A DNA stretch of 64,000 nucleotides from an uncultured Sphingomonas sp. Lineage in GTDB: Bacteria; Pseudomonadota; Alphaproteobacteria; Sphingomonadales; Sphingomonadaceae. Below are positions 36,142-45,794 of the stretch, one piece after another (the first letter of the stretch is position 1; every line of letters begins with the position of its first letter). The notes below the pieces were generated by a model. It searched no databases, was not told the DNA's origin, and saw only the letters and a list, made by a program, of their open reading frames with translations. Made by a program: the position numbers and the translations under genes. The stretch is taken from positions 1 to 64,000 of the forward strand of contig CAJYLT010000060.1 of the NCBI GenBank assembly GCA_913775795.1, written 5' to 3'.

Positions 36142-36221
36142 CGGCGGGGTTCCGTACAGCAAGGTGGAATGCCGGACGAACGCCCTCGCCGCCGGCTCGT
36201 TCCGGTGCCGCAACGCTTCCT

Positions 36222-36596
36222 TCAGTCGTCGAGCAGCGCGTCGGTCATCCGCATCAGCGCGCCGCCAAGACCGCCGAGCGCGAAAGCGGGCCGCATCGAG
36301 TCGCGCCCGTCGTCGAGCCGCATCGACATGCGGGCCTTTACCGGCGTACCGGGTAGCCTCGGGCGTTCGGTCGTATCGGCGCACAGTTCGCTGTTGGGGC
36401 GATCCCCCGGCAGCAGGTCGAGCGGCAGGGGCTCCGCGGTCAGGCGTGGCAGGCGGGGCGCGCGTGGCTCAGCGGTGGTCAGGCGAAGGTCGAGGGTCGT
36501 CGGCAGGCGCAAGGCGGTCGGTGCGGACGGCGGCCCGTCTGCGGCAAGGCCGCCAGCGAGCATCATTCCCATCGCCACCGAAACCAGCGCGGCCAT
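36222..36596 (-). CDS. Small exported protein of unknown function
   Basis: A 124-residue ORF with a hydrophobic N-terminus (MAALVSVAMGMMLAGGLAADG) that could be a signal peptide. A proline/leucine/arginine-rich stretch follows, then a C-terminal half containing ARMSMRLDDGRDSMRPAFALGG. One cysteine is present. I recognise no domain. It lies 80 bp upstream of the MDR gene on the same strand and about 105 bp after the PilZ gene. Composition resembles neighbouring genes, and the C-terminal half looks more constrained than the linker. Confidence 0.5.
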   Translation of the reverse strand: MAALVSVAMGMMLAGGLAADGPPSAPTALRLPTTLDLRLTTAEPRAPRLPRLTAEPLPLDLLPGDRPNSELCADTTERPRLPGTPVKARMSMRLDDGRDSMRPAFALGGLGGALMRMTDALLDD

Positions 36597-36702
36597 CGCG
36601 GTTCCCCACCCTCCCAGGCCGAGACAGCCGGGGATGTGGCCGAAACATGGCCGAAAGCGGGCGCAGTTACCAGCGCGAATGTAGGTGCGTTGCGGACCGA
36701 CC

Positions 36703-37041
36703 TCAGCCGGCGGTCAGGAGATCGAACTCGAACGGGGAAAGCGGCTCGTCGAACTGGCATCCCGCCTCGTAATCGCGCGACCAGACGATGCGCGTCAGCC
36801 GGCGGACGGCGCCCGGCAACGTCAGCAGGATGCTGCTGCCGGGGATGAGATCGCTGAAGGTCTGGAGCCGCGCGCCGCTCATCGACAGATCGGTGATGCG
36901 ACAGAGGCTGCCGTGGCGCCCCTCGTCGAACAGGCCGGCGTCGATCGAGACGGCCTTTCGGGTGGCCCGCCGGCTTTCGCCGGCGGCGATCGGGATCAGC
37001 TCTGCGGCGATCCGGGTGCGGACGGGGACATGGCTCTCCAT
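36703..37041 (-). CDS. PilZ-domain protein (c-di-GMP receptor-like)
   Basis: A 112-residue single PilZ domain. Both c-di-GMP-binding motifs are visible: RxxxR in ESRRATRKAV and DxSxxG in ITDLSMSGARLQ. The C-terminal strands (LTRIVWSRDYEAGCQFDEPLSP) complete the barrel. Such one-domain proteins relay c-di-GMP signals to motility, polysaccharide or other systems; the target is unknown. It stands alone between rpmE and the exported-protein gene. TTAC-N7-TTAC upstream faintly resembles a CtrA site but is too weak to call. Confidence 0.83.
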   Translation of the reverse strand: MESHVPVRTRIAAELIPIAAGESRRATRKAVSIDAGLFDEGRHGSLCRITDLSMSGARLQTFSDLIPGSSILLTLPGAVRRLTRIVWSRDYEAGCQFDEPLSPFEFDLLTAG

Positions 37042-37084
37042 GTCCCCGACGCTACGCTGCGTTAGTAAACGCCGCGTAAAGAGG

Positions 37085-37321
37085 TCACTTCGACTTCAGC
37101 GAAAGCCCGCCGAAACGCTTGTTGAAGCGCGCGACCTGGCCACCGGCGTCGAGCAGGCGCTGATTGCCGCCGGTCCAGGCCGGGTGCGCGAGCGGGTCGA
37201 TGTCCAGCGTCATCAGATCGCCTTCCTTGCCCCAGGTCGAGCGCGTCTCGAACACGGTGCCGTCGGTCATCTGGACGCGGATCATGTGATAGTCGGGGTG
37301 GCCGGTCTTCTTCACGTTCAA
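37085..37321 (-). CDS. rpmE: 50S ribosomal protein L31
   Basis: A 78-residue L31 containing [25 protein letters not shown] and [31 protein letters not shown], the family pattern. The zinc-binding cysteines of C+ L31 are absent, so this is the C-minus, zinc-independent form. The length is normal for alphaproteobacteria. It lies 85 bp after fabZ on the same strand. Loss of cysteines usually means expression does not depend on zinc. Confidence 0.95.
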   Translation of the reverse strand: MNVKKTGHPDYHMIRVQMTDGTVFETRSTWGKEGDLMTLDIDPLAHPAWTGGNQRLLDAGGQVARFNKRFGGLSLKSK

Positions 37322-37406
37322 TTCTCCGAAAATACCGCTGGTTTCCGACCAGCGGCGAAGGGCGGGCGCATAGCAGCGCCGCGCCCCCTCTGCAACTCGC
37401 GCCGGG

Positions 37407-37901
37407 TTACGCCGCCTTGGGCGGGTCGGCGATCATCGCGGTGAAGTTGGCCGTCGCCGCCACCGCGCCGTCGATCAGCGCGCGGCCGGCGAACTTGCAG
37501 ACGCTCGAGCGCTTCTGCACGAACTCGACCTCGAGCGTAAGCAGCACGCCGGGTTCGACGGGCTTCCGGAACTTGGCTTCCTCGATCGCCATGAAATAGA
37601 CGAGCTTGCCCGACCCGGCTAGGCCGAGGCTCTCGACCGCGAGCACGCCGGCGGCCTGCGCCAGCGCCTCGACGATCAAAACACCGGGCATGATCGGACG
37701 ACCGGGGAAATGCCCCTGGAAGAAGCCCTCGTTGATCGTCACTGCCTTGACCGCGCGGATCGACTTGTCGGGGACGATTTCCTCGACGCGATCCACCAGC
37801 AGCATCGGATAGCGATGCGGCAGCGCAGCCATCACGCGGGTGACGTCGAGCGGGCCGAGCGCAGCGCGCCCGGCCTCACCCGTCGTTACGGTGTCGGTCA
37901 C
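37407..37901 (-). CDS. fabZ: 3-hydroxyacyl-ACP dehydratase FabZ
   Basis: A 164-residue hot-dog-fold dehydratase. [16 protein letters not shown] and [23 protein letters not shown] carry the catalytic histidine and glutamate. It dehydrates 3-hydroxyacyl-ACP in fatty-acid elongation. The GTG start overlaps the skp stop (GTGA). The ORF track's longer frame runs back through skp and is not real. In most proteobacteria lpxD sits between skp and fabZ and lpxA follows fabZ. Neither is here; rpmE follows instead. Confidence 0.94.
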   Translation of the reverse strand: MTDTVTTGEAGRAALGPLDVTRVMAALPHRYPMLLVDRVEEIVPDKSIRAVKAVTINEGFFQGHFPGRPIMPGVLIVEALAQAAGVLAVESLGLAGSGKLVYFMAIEEAKFRKPVEPGVLLTLEVEFVQKRSSVCKFAGRALIDGAVAATANFTAMIADPPKAA

Positions 37902-38536
37902 CGGCCCGGCGTGGCGGCCGGACGCGCAGGCGCCGCCGCAGCTGCCGGCGCGGCCGCCGCGCCCTGCTGGCCCCCCGGCTGCCAGTTCGCGGGCGGCGTG
38001 ATGCTGACATTGGGGACGAGGCGGTTGAGCTCCGCGGTCACGTCGGCGGTGATGTCGGCCGAAGGCTGCGTCTGAACGGCGGCCTCGGGACGCAGCAGCA
38101 GCGTCACCTTCTTCTTCGACATGGCGGCGTTGACCGCTGCCTGAAGCTGCGCGCCGATCTGCTCGGCGGCATAGGCGCGGGCGCGCTGCACCGGCTGGGT
38201 CAGGCGCTGGAGCTCGGCATTCGCGGCCTGCTCCTTCTGCTGGATCGTGTTGGCCTGGGTGCGCAGCGCCGCCTCGTTCGCGTTGGGGGCCGAACGCGCC
38301 TTCTGGAAGGCGTCGACCAGCGGGCGAAGCTCGTTCTGGACGGCGGTCTGGCGCGACTGCGCCTGGTCGAGCTGCGCCTTGTAGGTCGTCTGGATCTGCG
38401 AGATCGCGGTCTTCCAGGCGTTCGATTCGAGCACCGCACCCTCGGGATTGGCGACGGCGATGCCGTTGACCTGCGCCAGCGACGGCGTGGCGATCGCAAC
38501 CGGGGCGAGCGCCGCGGCAATGAGGAACTTGTTCAT
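37898..38536 (-). CDS. skp: Periplasmic chaperone Skp/OmpH
   Basis: A 212-residue protein with a signal peptide ([21 protein letters not shown]). A long charged alpha-helical coiled-coil region (about 45-130, rich in Gln/Ala/Glu/Arg) is typical of the Skp tentacles, and the OmpH pattern [19 protein letters not shown] precedes it. The C-terminal 50 residues are alanine/proline/glutamine-rich ([21 protein letters not shown]), an extension common in sphingomonads. It carries unfolded outer-membrane proteins to BamA. Its ATG overlaps the bamA stop by one base, and fabZ follows with a GTGA overlap. Confidence 0.88.
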   Translation of the reverse strand: MNKFLIAAALAPVAIATPSLAQVNGIAVANPEGAVLESNAWKTAISQIQTTYKAQLDQAQSRQTAVQNELRPLVDAFQKARSAPNANEAALRTQANTIQQKEQAANAELQRLTQPVQRARAYAAEQIGAQLQAAVNAAMSKKKVTLLLRPEAAVQTQPSADITADVTAELNRLVPNVSITPPANWQPGGQQGAAAAPAAAAAPARPAATPGR

Positions 38537-41292
38537 TAGAAAGCGGCTCCAACGTTGAAGGTGAGAAGCTTGGGATCGTCGCCGTCGACCGAGATGATAT
38601 CCTTGGCGAGATCGATGCGCAGCGGCCCGAACGGCGAGTTCCAGTTGACGCCGACGCCGACGGTGATGCGCGGCTTGGGCGTGTCGCCGACGAAGCGCTC
38701 GAGGAACGGCGAGATCGTCTGCGACGCGGCCGAGTTCGGATCGTTGCCCGAGCAGGTGCCGCCATAGGTCGCCGAATAGCCGACCGCACAGGTCGTCAGT
38801 CGGGTGCCCGACACGCCGCTCTCGGTGAAGCTGTTGATGTAGAGCTGCTGCCCCGTATCGGTCGTGACCGGGCGGACGAGATCGAGCAGGCGCGGCGAGC
38901 CGTCGACGTTGAACACCGGCTTGCCGCTGGCATCGGTCGCCTGCGTGAAGGTCGCGGTCGGCAGCGGCTTCTTGATGTTGAACAGCGAACCGAGCTGGAC
39001 ATAGACCGACGGCCGCAGCCCCAGTTCCTGCGCGCCCGAACCGAGCGGGATTTCGAGCTCCGCCCGGCCGAGATAGTAGGCTTTGCCGCCCAGCGGATCG
39101 TCGACGATGCTCTGGCGATCGGTCTGGAGGATGATGTTGCCGTTTTCGTCGGTCGTGTACGGCGTGCGCAGCACGCGCGGGCCGACGCCGCGGATGTCGA
39201 AGCCGCGGAACTGCGGCTCACCGAGATAGAAGCGGTCGACGATGCGGACGGGGTCGATCCCCGGCCCGCGATCGTTCTCGAGGCTGTGGATATAGCCGCC
39301 CTGCGCGTTCACCGAGAAGATGAAGCCGCCGCCAAGGCCCCAGAAGCGGCTATATTCGCCGCGGCCACGGATATAGCGCACGTCGCCGCCGAGACCCGCG
39401 AAATCGACACCCGCGGTCAGGCGCTGGCCGCGCGTCGGCCGCAGGCGGCTGTTGAGGCTGTCATAAACGAGCGTCAGGCCGACGAGCGACGTCAGGCGGT
39501 TGCCGAGCTGCTCGCACAGATAGCGGCCGGCCTTCAGCGGGTCGCAGAAGCCGTTGGTGAAATAGAGCGATTCGTCGAGGCTGACGTCGTCCTGGCTGAG
39601 CTGATAGCGGCCCGACAGCGACCAGTACTCGGTCAGCGGCACACCCGCGACGATCTGGAACCCGGTCGAGGTCTGGCTGAACGTCGTGTTGCGATCGTTG
39701 CCGATGAAGTTGAACGAGTTGAAGTCGCGGCGGAAGATCGTGCCGCCCAGCGCGATGTTCTTGTCGAACAGATAGGGCTCGGTGAAGCCTAGCTCGACCG
39801 ACTTCGAATAAGCCGAATAATTGGCCTGGAGGCGCAGATCCTGCCCCTTGCCGCGGAAGTTGCGCTGGCGGATCGAGCCCTGAAGGATGAACCGCTCGAG
39901 GCTGGAGAAGCCCGCGGACAGCGTCAGCTCGCCGGTCGAGCGTTCCTCGACATTGGCGTTGAGGACGACGCGATCGGGCGACGAGCCCTCCTTCTCCTCG
40001 ATCTCGAACTTGTCCTGGAAGAAGCCGAGCGAGTTGACGCGATCCTGCGACCGCTTGCGAAGGAAGCTGTTATAGGCGTCGCCCTCCGACAGGCGCATTT
40101 CGCGGCGGATAACCTCGTCCTGCGTCTGTGTATTGCCGGTGATCTCGATACGCTCGACATAGGTGCGCGACGCTTCGGCGATGTTGAACGTCAGCCCCAT
40201 CGTCAGCGTTTCGGGGTCGCGGCGATATTCGGGGCGCACGTCGGCAAAGGCATAACCGAACAGGCCGGCGGTTTCGGTCAGCGACGTGACCGAATCCTCG
40301 ACCTGCTTGGCGTTGAACCAGTTGCCCTTCTTGATCGGCAGACCGGCGGCGAGCTTGGCGCCGTCGAAATCGCGGATGCCGCTGTCGACCTCGACATCAC
40401 CGAACTTGTAGCGCGGCCCTTCCTCGACCACGTAGGTGATGATGAAGTCTTCCTTGTCAGGCGTCAGCTCTGCCACCGCCGAAATCACGCGGAAGTCGGC
40501 ATAGCCCTCGGTCAGGTAGAACTGGCGCAGCTTCTGCTGGTCATAGGCCAGACGATCCTGGTCGTAGGACGTGTTCGAGCTGAAGAAGCGGAAGAGGCGT
40601 GCCTGCTTCGTCGCCATCTGCTTGCGCAGCGTGTCGTCGTCGTACTGCTGGTTGCCGATGATGTTGATCTGGCGAACCTTGGACTTCGGACCCTCGGTGA
40701 TCTCGAAGACGACGTCGACGCGGTTCTGGTCGAGATTGACCTGCTTGGGCTCGACCACCGCGGCGAAGCGGCCCTGGCGGCGGTAGAGTTCGATGATGCG
40801 CGCGACGTCGGTGCGGACGGCGGTGCGCGTGAAGATCTGGCGCGGCTTGAGCTTGATCTCGGGCAGGATCTTGTCGTTCTTCAACCGCTTGTTGCCCTCG
40901 AGCACGATGCGGTTGATGATCGGGTTCTCCTTGACCCGCACGATCAGGTCGCCGCTCTCGACGCCCTCGATCTGCACGTCCTGGAGCAGGTCGGAGGCGA
41001 GCAGGTCCTTGATCGCCTGGTCGACGCTCTCGTTGGTATAGGCCTGCCCGACGCGCAGCTTGGTATAGCTCAACACCGTCTCGGGCTCGATCCGCTGGCT
41101 GCCGACCACGCGAAGCGACTTGATCGTCCGCGCGGGCGCCGCCTGGATCGCGGGTGCGGGGGCCGGCGCCGCCTGTGCCGCGGGGGTCGCGGCCGGGGCT
41201 GCGGTCTGCGCCTGTGCCACGCCCGCCAGCATCGTGCCGGCAAGCAGCATCGCGCCATGCGCACCCATCTTGCTCGCCTTGATCGCCGTCAC
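38536..41292 (-). CDS. bamA: Outer-membrane assembly factor BamA
   Basis: A 918-residue Omp85 protein that inserts beta-barrel proteins into the outer membrane. A GTG start with GGGTGGGG upstream gives signal peptide [19 protein letters not shown] and cleavage near VAQAQ. An Ala/Pro linker of about 30 residues follows, then five POTRA domains (about 60-440, starting [20 protein letters not shown]) and the 16-strand barrel ending NVGAAF with a terminal aromatic. The barrel includes the conserved RGF of loop 6 ([14 protein letters not shown]). An alternative ATG lies 8 codons in. It follows rseP by 70 bp. Confidence 0.95.
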   Translation of the reverse strand: MTAIKASKMGAHGAMLLAGTMLAGVAQAQTAAPAATPAAQAAPAPAPAIQAAPARTIKSLRVVGSQRIEPETVLSYTKLRVGQAYTNESVDQAIKDLLASDLLQDVQIEGVESGDLIVRVKENPIINRIVLEGNKRLKNDKILPEIKLKPRQIFTRTAVRTDVARIIELYRRQGRFAAVVEPKQVNLDQNRVDVVFEITEGPKSKVRQINIIGNQQYDDDTLRKQMATKQARLFRFFSSNTSYDQDRLAYDQQKLRQFYLTEGYADFRVISAVAELTPDKEDFIITYVVEEGPRYKFGDVEVDSGIRDFDGAKLAAGLPIKKGNWFNAKQVEDSVTSLTETAGLFGYAFADVRPEYRRDPETLTMGLTFNIAEASRTYVERIEITGNTQTQDEVIRREMRLSEGDAYNSFLRKRSQDRVNSLGFFQDKFEIEEKEGSSPDRVVLNANVEERSTGELTLSAGFSSLERFILQGSIRQRNFRGKGQDLRLQANYSAYSKSVELGFTEPYLFDKNIALGGTIFRRDFNSFNFIGNDRNTTFSQTSTGFQIVAGVPLTEYWSLSGRYQLSQDDVSLDESLYFTNGFCDPLKAGRYLCEQLGNRLTSLVGLTLVYDSLNSRLRPTRGQRLTAGVDFAGLGGDVRYIRGRGEYSRFWGLGGGFIFSVNAQGGYIHSLENDRGPGIDPVRIVDRFYLGEPQFRGFDIRGVGPRVLRTPYTTDENGNIILQTDRQSIVDDPLGGKAYYLGRAELEIPLGSGAQELGLRPSVYVQLGSLFNIKKPLPTATFTQATDASGKPVFNVDGSPRLLDLVRPVTTDTGQQLYINSFTESGVSGTRLTTCAVGYSATYGGTCSGNDPNSAASQTISPFLERFVGDTPKPRITVGVGVNWNSPFGPLRIDLAKDIISVDGDDPKLLTFNVGAAF

Positions 41293-41362
41293 CGTCGTCC
41301 CCACCCAAAATGTCCCGAAGAAAAGTCCCGTATCGGGGCGCAAGCCCCCTGCACGAACCGTG

Positions 41363-42496
41363 TCAGCCGATCAAGCCGGCGAGACTGCGCCAAAGTCCGA
41401 AAGCGCCAAGATCGTTGATCGTCACGAGTAGCATGAGCGCGAGCAGCGCGGCGAGCCCGCCGCGGAATGCCCATTCGAGCACCTGTGGGTCGACGGGCCG
41501 GCGGCGTACCGCCTCGATCGCATAGAAAAGAAGGTGCCCGCCATCGAGCATCGGCACTGGCAAGAGGTTGATGAACCCCAAGTTAATCGAGATGAGCGCA
41601 ATCAAACCGATGAACTCCGGCAGGCCGAGGCTGAGCTGCTGGCCCGACACCTGCGCGATGCGCAGCGGTCCGCCGAGCTCGTCCATCGACCGGCGGCCGG
41701 ACACGATCTGGCCGATCGTATCGACCATCATGCCGACGATCTCGCCGGTCCGCCGCACGCCGACGAGCGGTGCCTCGATCAGGCCGATTGGTTGGCGTAC
41801 CGTGCCCGCCGGCCCGATACCGAGCCGGCCGATACGATATTCGTTGCCGAAGCGGTCGCGCTCGCGCTGCTCGCCGATCGTGGCGACGAGAGTCTGCGAC
41901 GCGCCGCCGCGGTAGATGACGATCTCCGTCCGCTCGCCCGGTCGCAGCCGCGCGAAGCCGGCGATGTCGTCGAACGTCTCGATCGCCCGCCCGCCCAGGG
42001 TGCGCACGCGGTCGCCGGGGACCAGGCCGGCGGCGGCGGCCGCGCTGTTCGGCGCGACGATGCCCACCACCGGCGGCGTCCGGCTGACGCCATACGCATA
42101 GGCGAAACCACCGAGGATCAGGATCGCGAGGAGGAAATTGATCGCCGGACCCGCCGCGACGATGATCGCGCGCTGCCACACGGGCTTGGCCTGGAAGGTC
42201 TGCGCACGCTCGGCCGCGGGCAACGACAGCCATTCGGGGCTTGGCTGGCTGGCGGGGTTCATGTCGCCGGCGAAGCGGACATAGCCGCCGAGCGGCAGCC
42301 ATCCGAACTTCCACCGGGTGCCCCGCCGGTCGGTGAAGCCCACCACCTCGCGCCCGAAACCGATCGAGAATGCCTCGGCCTTCACCCCGAACCAGCGGCC
42401 CGCGAGGTAATGGCCCATCTCGTGCACGAACACGAGCGGACCGATCACCCCGACAAAGGCGAGGACCGTGAACAGGACACCGGGGTTTTCGATCAA
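41363..42496 (-). CDS. rseP: Site-2 protease RseP
   Basis: A 377-residue intramembrane metalloprotease. The zinc motif HExxH is in LVFVHEMGHYLAGRWFGVKAE, and the second metal segment NLLPVPMLDGGHLLF is near the C-terminus. One PDZ domain (about 130-215, PPVVGIVAPNSAAAAAGLVPGD) lies between transmembrane helices; E. coli RseP has two. It cleaves anti-sigma factors and signal-peptide remnants. It overlaps dxr by 4 bp (ATGA) within the uppS-cdsA-dxr-rseP-bamA order. Confidence 0.94.
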   Translation of the reverse strand: MIENPGVLFTVLAFVGVIGPLVFVHEMGHYLAGRWFGVKAEAFSIGFGREVVGFTDRRGTRWKFGWLPLGGYVRFAGDMNPASQPSPEWLSLPAAERAQTFQAKPVWQRAIIVAAGPAINFLLAILILGGFAYAYGVSRTPPVVGIVAPNSAAAAAGLVPGDRVRTLGGRAIETFDDIAGFARLRPGERTEIVIYRGGASQTLVATIGEQRERDRFGNEYRIGRLGIGPAGTVRQPIGLIEAPLVGVRRTGEIVGMMVDTIGQIVSGRRSMDELGGPLRIAQVSGQQLSLGLPEFIGLIALISINLGFINLLPVPMLDGGHLLFYAIEAVRRRPVDPQVLEWAFRGGLAALLALMLLVTINDLGAFGLWRSLAGLIG

Positions 42497-43650
42497 GCCA
42501 CGCGATCCTTTACCCGCTCGGCCGCGACCCGCCGCGCCTCGCCATCGACCGCCAGCACCGCATCGACGTCGAGCGGCGCGGGTGGATCATATGCCGCCAG
42601 CGTATCGGCAACGATTGCGGCAATTTCGAGGAAGCCGCAACGCCGCTTCAGGAATGCCTCGACCGCCACCTCGTTCGCGGCATTCAGGATCGCGGGGCGT
42701 GCGCCCCCTGCCCCCAGCGCCTCACGCGCGAGACGCAGCGGGGGGAAACGGACGGGATCCGGCGCCTCGAAATCGAGCCGGCCGAGCTTGATAAGATCGA
42801 GCGGCGCCAGCGGCGTCGCCATCCGGTCCGGCCAGGCGAGCGTATGCGCGATCGGCACGCGCATGTCGCTCGGCCCGATCTGTGCCAGCATCGAGCCGTC
42901 TACATATTCGACCAGCGAGTGGACGGCCGATTGCGGATGGACGACGATATCGATCGCGTCGCCCGAAACGGGGAACAGCCGCGCCGCCTCGATCAGCTCG
43001 AGGCCCTTGTTCATCATCGTCGCCGAATCGACGCTGATCTTCGCGCCCATCGACCAGTTGGGATGCGCGACCGCCTGTTCAGGGGTGACGCCCGCCATCT
43101 GCTCGAGCGACCAGGCACGGAACGGGCCGCCGCTCGCGGTCAGGATCAGGCGCCGCACGCCCGCGGGGCGATCGCCGGCGAGGCACTGGAAGATCGCGTT
43201 ATGCTCGCTGTCGGCGGGGAGCAGCGTCGCGCCGCTCGTCCGGGCGGCAGCGAGGATGATCTCACCCGCCGACACCAGCGGCTCCTTGTTGGCGATGACG
43301 ACGGTGCCGCCGCCCTCGATCGCGGCGAGCGTCGGGCCGAGGCCCGCGCAGCCAACGATCGCGCTCATGGTCCACTCGGCACCAGATCGCGCGGCATCGC
43401 AGACCGCTGCCATACCACCGGCAGCGCGCGTCGCGGTCCCGGCCAGCGCCTCGACCAACGCGGGCAGGCAGCTTTCGTCGGCGACGACGGCGAGTTCGGC
43501 GTTCGTCCGGCGCGCCGCCTCGGCCAAGCGTACGACGTCGCAATTGGCGGTCAGCGCGACCACGCGGAAGCGGTCGGGCTCGCGCTCGATCAGGTCGAGC
43601 GTCGAGGTGCCGATCGAGCCCGTCGCGCCGAGGATGGTCACGGTCCTCAT
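42493..43650 (-). CDS. dxr: 1-deoxy-D-xylulose-5-phosphate reductoisomerase
   Basis: A 385-residue NADPH enzyme making MEP, the second step of non-mevalonate isoprenoid synthesis. The Rossmann motif is TILGATGSIGTSTLDLI. LPADSEHNAIFQCL and ILTASGGPFR form the active site with the metal-binding Asp/Glu. MGAKISVDSATMMNKGLELIEA is the conserved domain-2 segment. It supplies the pathway that IspDF (15.4 kb) continues. It overlaps rseP and cdsA by 4 bp each. Confidence 0.95.
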   Translation of the reverse strand: MRTVTILGATGSIGTSTLDLIEREPDRFRVVALTANCDVVRLAEAARRTNAELAVVADESCLPALVEALAGTATRAAGGMAAVCDAARSGAEWTMSAIVGCAGLGPTLAAIEGGGTVVIANKEPLVSAGEIILAAARTSGATLLPADSEHNAIFQCLAGDRPAGVRRLILTASGGPFRAWSLEQMAGVTPEQAVAHPNWSMGAKISVDSATMMNKGLELIEAARLFPVSGDAIDIVVHPQSAVHSLVEYVDGSMLAQIGPSDMRVPIAHTLAWPDRMATPLAPLDLIKLGRLDFEAPDPVRFPPLRLAREALGAGGARPAILNAANEVAVEAFLKRRCGFLEIAAIVADTLAAYDPPAPLDVDAVLAVDGEARRVAAERVKDRVA

Positions 43651-44459
43651 GCCGCCGAAGCTCCCAACACGATCACCAACAATGCCGCCAGCGGCGCGAC
43701 CGGCACGATCCCGTCGAGCCGGTCGAGCATCCCGCCATGGCCGGGCAGCAGCGTGCCCGAATCCTTGATCCCCGCCCGCCGCTTGAGCCAGCTTTCATAC
43801 AGGTCGCCCAGCGCCGACACGACCGCCAGCACCGGCGTCATCGCCGCCAGCCATGGCGACAGGCCATATTGCGCCATGATCCCGCCGAGCACCGCCGCGG
43901 CGACGAGGCCGCCGAGAAAACCCGACCACGTCTTGTTCGGGCTGATCGCGGGCGCAAAGCGCGGCCCGCCGACCGACCGGCCGACGAAGAACGCCGCGGT
44001 ATCGCATGCCCAGACGAGGCCCATCGCCCAGAGCGACAGGAACAGCCCGTCGGGCATCGACCGCAGCAGCAGCAGCGACAGCGCCGGCAGCCCGACATAG
44101 AGGATGCCGCCCGCCAGTGCCCGCTTCTGCGTCACCGCGCCGACGAAGAACGCCGCGCCGACGACGAGGCCGAGCGAGAAGAAGGACGGGCCGCTGGCGA
44201 TCGGCGCCATGATCGCGAGCGGGATCGAGATCGCGAACTGGCCGATCTGCTTGTCGCGATGCGACGCGCCGAACATCGCCGACCATTCACTCATCATGAT
44301 GAGCGCGCCGACGACGACGACCAGCCAGAAGGCGAGCCCACCCCACCAGAGCGCACAGAAGGCGAGCGCCAGAAGGCTGAAACCGACAGTCAGGCGCTGC
44401 TTCAGGTTCGCCTTGCGCCGGGCCTTTTCATCGAGGACGACCGGATCGATCGGCGTCAC
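43647..44459 (-). CDS. cdsA: Phosphatidate cytidylyltransferase CdsA
   Basis: A 270-residue integral membrane enzyme with seven to eight hydrophobic segments. The C-terminal signature reads SALGDLYESWLKRRAGIKDSGTLLPGHGGMLDRLDG. It makes CDP-diacylglycerol for all phospholipids; pssA and psd (49 kb) use the product. The GTG start overlaps the uppS stop (GTGA). The ORF track's longer start lies inside uppS. The N-terminal 25 residues are cytoplasmic and charged. Confidence 0.93.
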   Translation of the reverse strand: MTPIDPVVLDEKARRKANLKQRLTVGFSLLALAFCALWWGGLAFWLVVVVGALIMMSEWSAMFGASHRDKQIGQFAISIPLAIMAPIASGPSFFSLGLVVGAAFFVGAVTQKRALAGGILYVGLPALSLLLLRSMPDGLFLSLWAMGLVWACDTAAFFVGRSVGGPRFAPAISPNKTWSGFLGGLVAAAVLGGIMAQYGLSPWLAAMTPVLAVVSALGDLYESWLKRRAGIKDSGTLLPGHGGMLDRLDGIVPVAPLAALLVIVLGASAA

Positions 44460-45187
44460 AGGCCACCGAACCGGCGTTGGCGACGCATGAAACACTCGAC
44501 TGCCTCGGCCAGCGTGTCGGCGTTGAAGTCGGGCCAGAGCGTGTCGACGAACAGGAGTTCGGCATAGGCCGCCTGCCACAACAGGAAGTTCGACAGCCGC
44601 TGCTCGCCCGAGGTGCGGATGAGCAGGTCGAGCGGCGGCAGCTCGCGCGTGGTCAGCTCGCCTTCGATCCGTGCCTCGTCGATATCGGCGGGATCGATCG
44701 TGCCGTCCCGCGCGGCGGCTGCGAGGCGGCGCGCGGCGGCGGCAATCTCCGCCTGCGCGCCGTAGTTGAGCGCGATGACGATCGTCGGGCCGGTATTGAC
44801 CGCGGTCCGCGCGATCGCATCGTCGATCATCGCGACCAGATCGCGGGACAGGGCATGATAGTCGCCGATCACCCGCAGCCGCACATTGTCGGCGACCAGC
44901 GTCGCGATCTCCGCGCGCAGGAAATGGCGCAGCAGGCCCATCAGGTCCTGCACTTCCTCGGCCGGACGGCGCCAGTTCTCCGACGAGAAGGCGTAGAGCG
45001 TCAGCACCTCGATGCCGAGGTCGCGGGCGGCGCGGGTGACGCGGCGCACCGCTTCGACGCCCTGCTTGTGCCCGGCGGCTCGCGGCAAGCGCCGGGCCTT
45101 TGCCCAGCGGCCGTTGCCGTCCATGATGATCGCGACATGGCGCGGTCGGTCGCCCGCCAGCGCCGAGGCATCGATCTGGGTCGCCAT
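44456..45187 (-). CDS. uppS: Undecaprenyl-diphosphate synthase
   Basis: A 243-residue cis-prenyltransferase making the C55 carrier lipid for peptidoglycan. Conserved regions are HVAIIMDGNGRWAKARRLPR (catalytic Asp), LTLYAFSSENWRRP, and the C-terminal LLIRTSGEQRLSNFLLWQAAYAEL. I chose MATQIDASALAGDRPRHVA over the longer ORF-track form. It lies 37 bp after frr and overlaps cdsA by 4 bp. Isoprenoid precursors come from the Dxr/IspDF route encoded nearby. Confidence 0.95.
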   Translation of the reverse strand: MATQIDASALAGDRPRHVAIIMDGNGRWAKARRLPRAAGHKQGVEAVRRVTRAARDLGIEVLTLYAFSSENWRRPAEEVQDLMGLLRHFLRAEIATLVADNVRLRVIGDYHALSRDLVAMIDDAIARTAVNTGPTIVIALNYGAQAEIAAAARRLAAAARDGTIDPADIDEARIEGELTTRELPPLDLLIRTSGEQRLSNFLLWQAAYAELLFVDTLWPDFNADTLAEAVECFMRRQRRFGGL

Positions 45188-45224
45188 CAACGCGCCCGTT
45201 TGTCGAGGAGCCGAACCACCGGCA

Positions 45225-45782
45225 TCACTTGCCGAGGATTTCCTTTTCCTTCGCCGCCGCCGCCGCGTCGAGGTCGGCAATCGTCGCGTCGGTCAGCTTC
45301 TGGACCTCGGTCTCGAGCTTTTTGCGCTCGTCCTCCGAATAGACGCCCTTCTTCTCGTCGGTCTTGAGCGCGTCCATGCCGTCGCGGCGGACGTTGCGGA
45401 CCGCGATGCGCGCCTTTTCCGCGTACTGCCCGGCGAGCTTGGCGAGTTCCTTGCGGCGCTCCTCGGTCAGGTCTGGGATCGGCAGCCTGAGCGTGTTGCC
45501 GTCGTTGATCGGGTTGAGGCCGAGGCCCGCCGAGCGGATCGCCTTTTCCACGGGGCCGACGTTCGACTTGTCCCACACCTGCACCGACAGCATCCGCGGC
45601 TCGGGGACCGAGACGGTCGCGACCTGCACCAGCGGCATGTGCGCGCCGTAAACCTCGACGGTGACGGGATCGAGCAGCGAGGTCGAGGCGCGGCCGGTGC
45701 GCAGGCCCGCGAGGTCGCCCTTCAGCGATTCGACGGCACCCGCCATGCGGCGCTCGAGATCAGCCTTGTCGTATGCGGCCAT
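45225..45782 (-). CDS. frr: Ribosome recycling factor
   Basis: A 185-residue RRF, normal length. It contains [77 protein letters not shown] and a helical C-terminus ending EKEILGK. With EF-G it separates ribosomal subunits after termination. It follows pyrH by 12 bp and precedes uppS, the standard rpsB-tsf-pyrH-frr order. Confidence 0.96.
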   Translation of the reverse strand: MAAYDKADLERRMAGAVESLKGDLAGLRTGRASTSLLDPVTVEVYGAHMPLVQVATVSVPEPRMLSVQVWDKSNVGPVEKAIRSAGLGLNPINDGNTLRLPIPDLTEERRKELAKLAGQYAEKARIAVRNVRRDGMDALKTDEKKGVYSEDERKKLETEVQKLTDATIADLDAAAAAKEKEILGK

Positions 45783-45794
45783 GATCGGCTCTCC

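Noticed and set aside
37055-37080. TTAC-N7-TTAC upstream of the PilZ gene as a CtrA box
   Set aside because: Both half-sites deviate from TTAA; too weak to claim.
41534-43768. 744-codon plus-strand ORF
   Set aside because: Antisense to rseP and dxr, which have clear family motifs; the translated product is compositionally biased with no recognisable domain.
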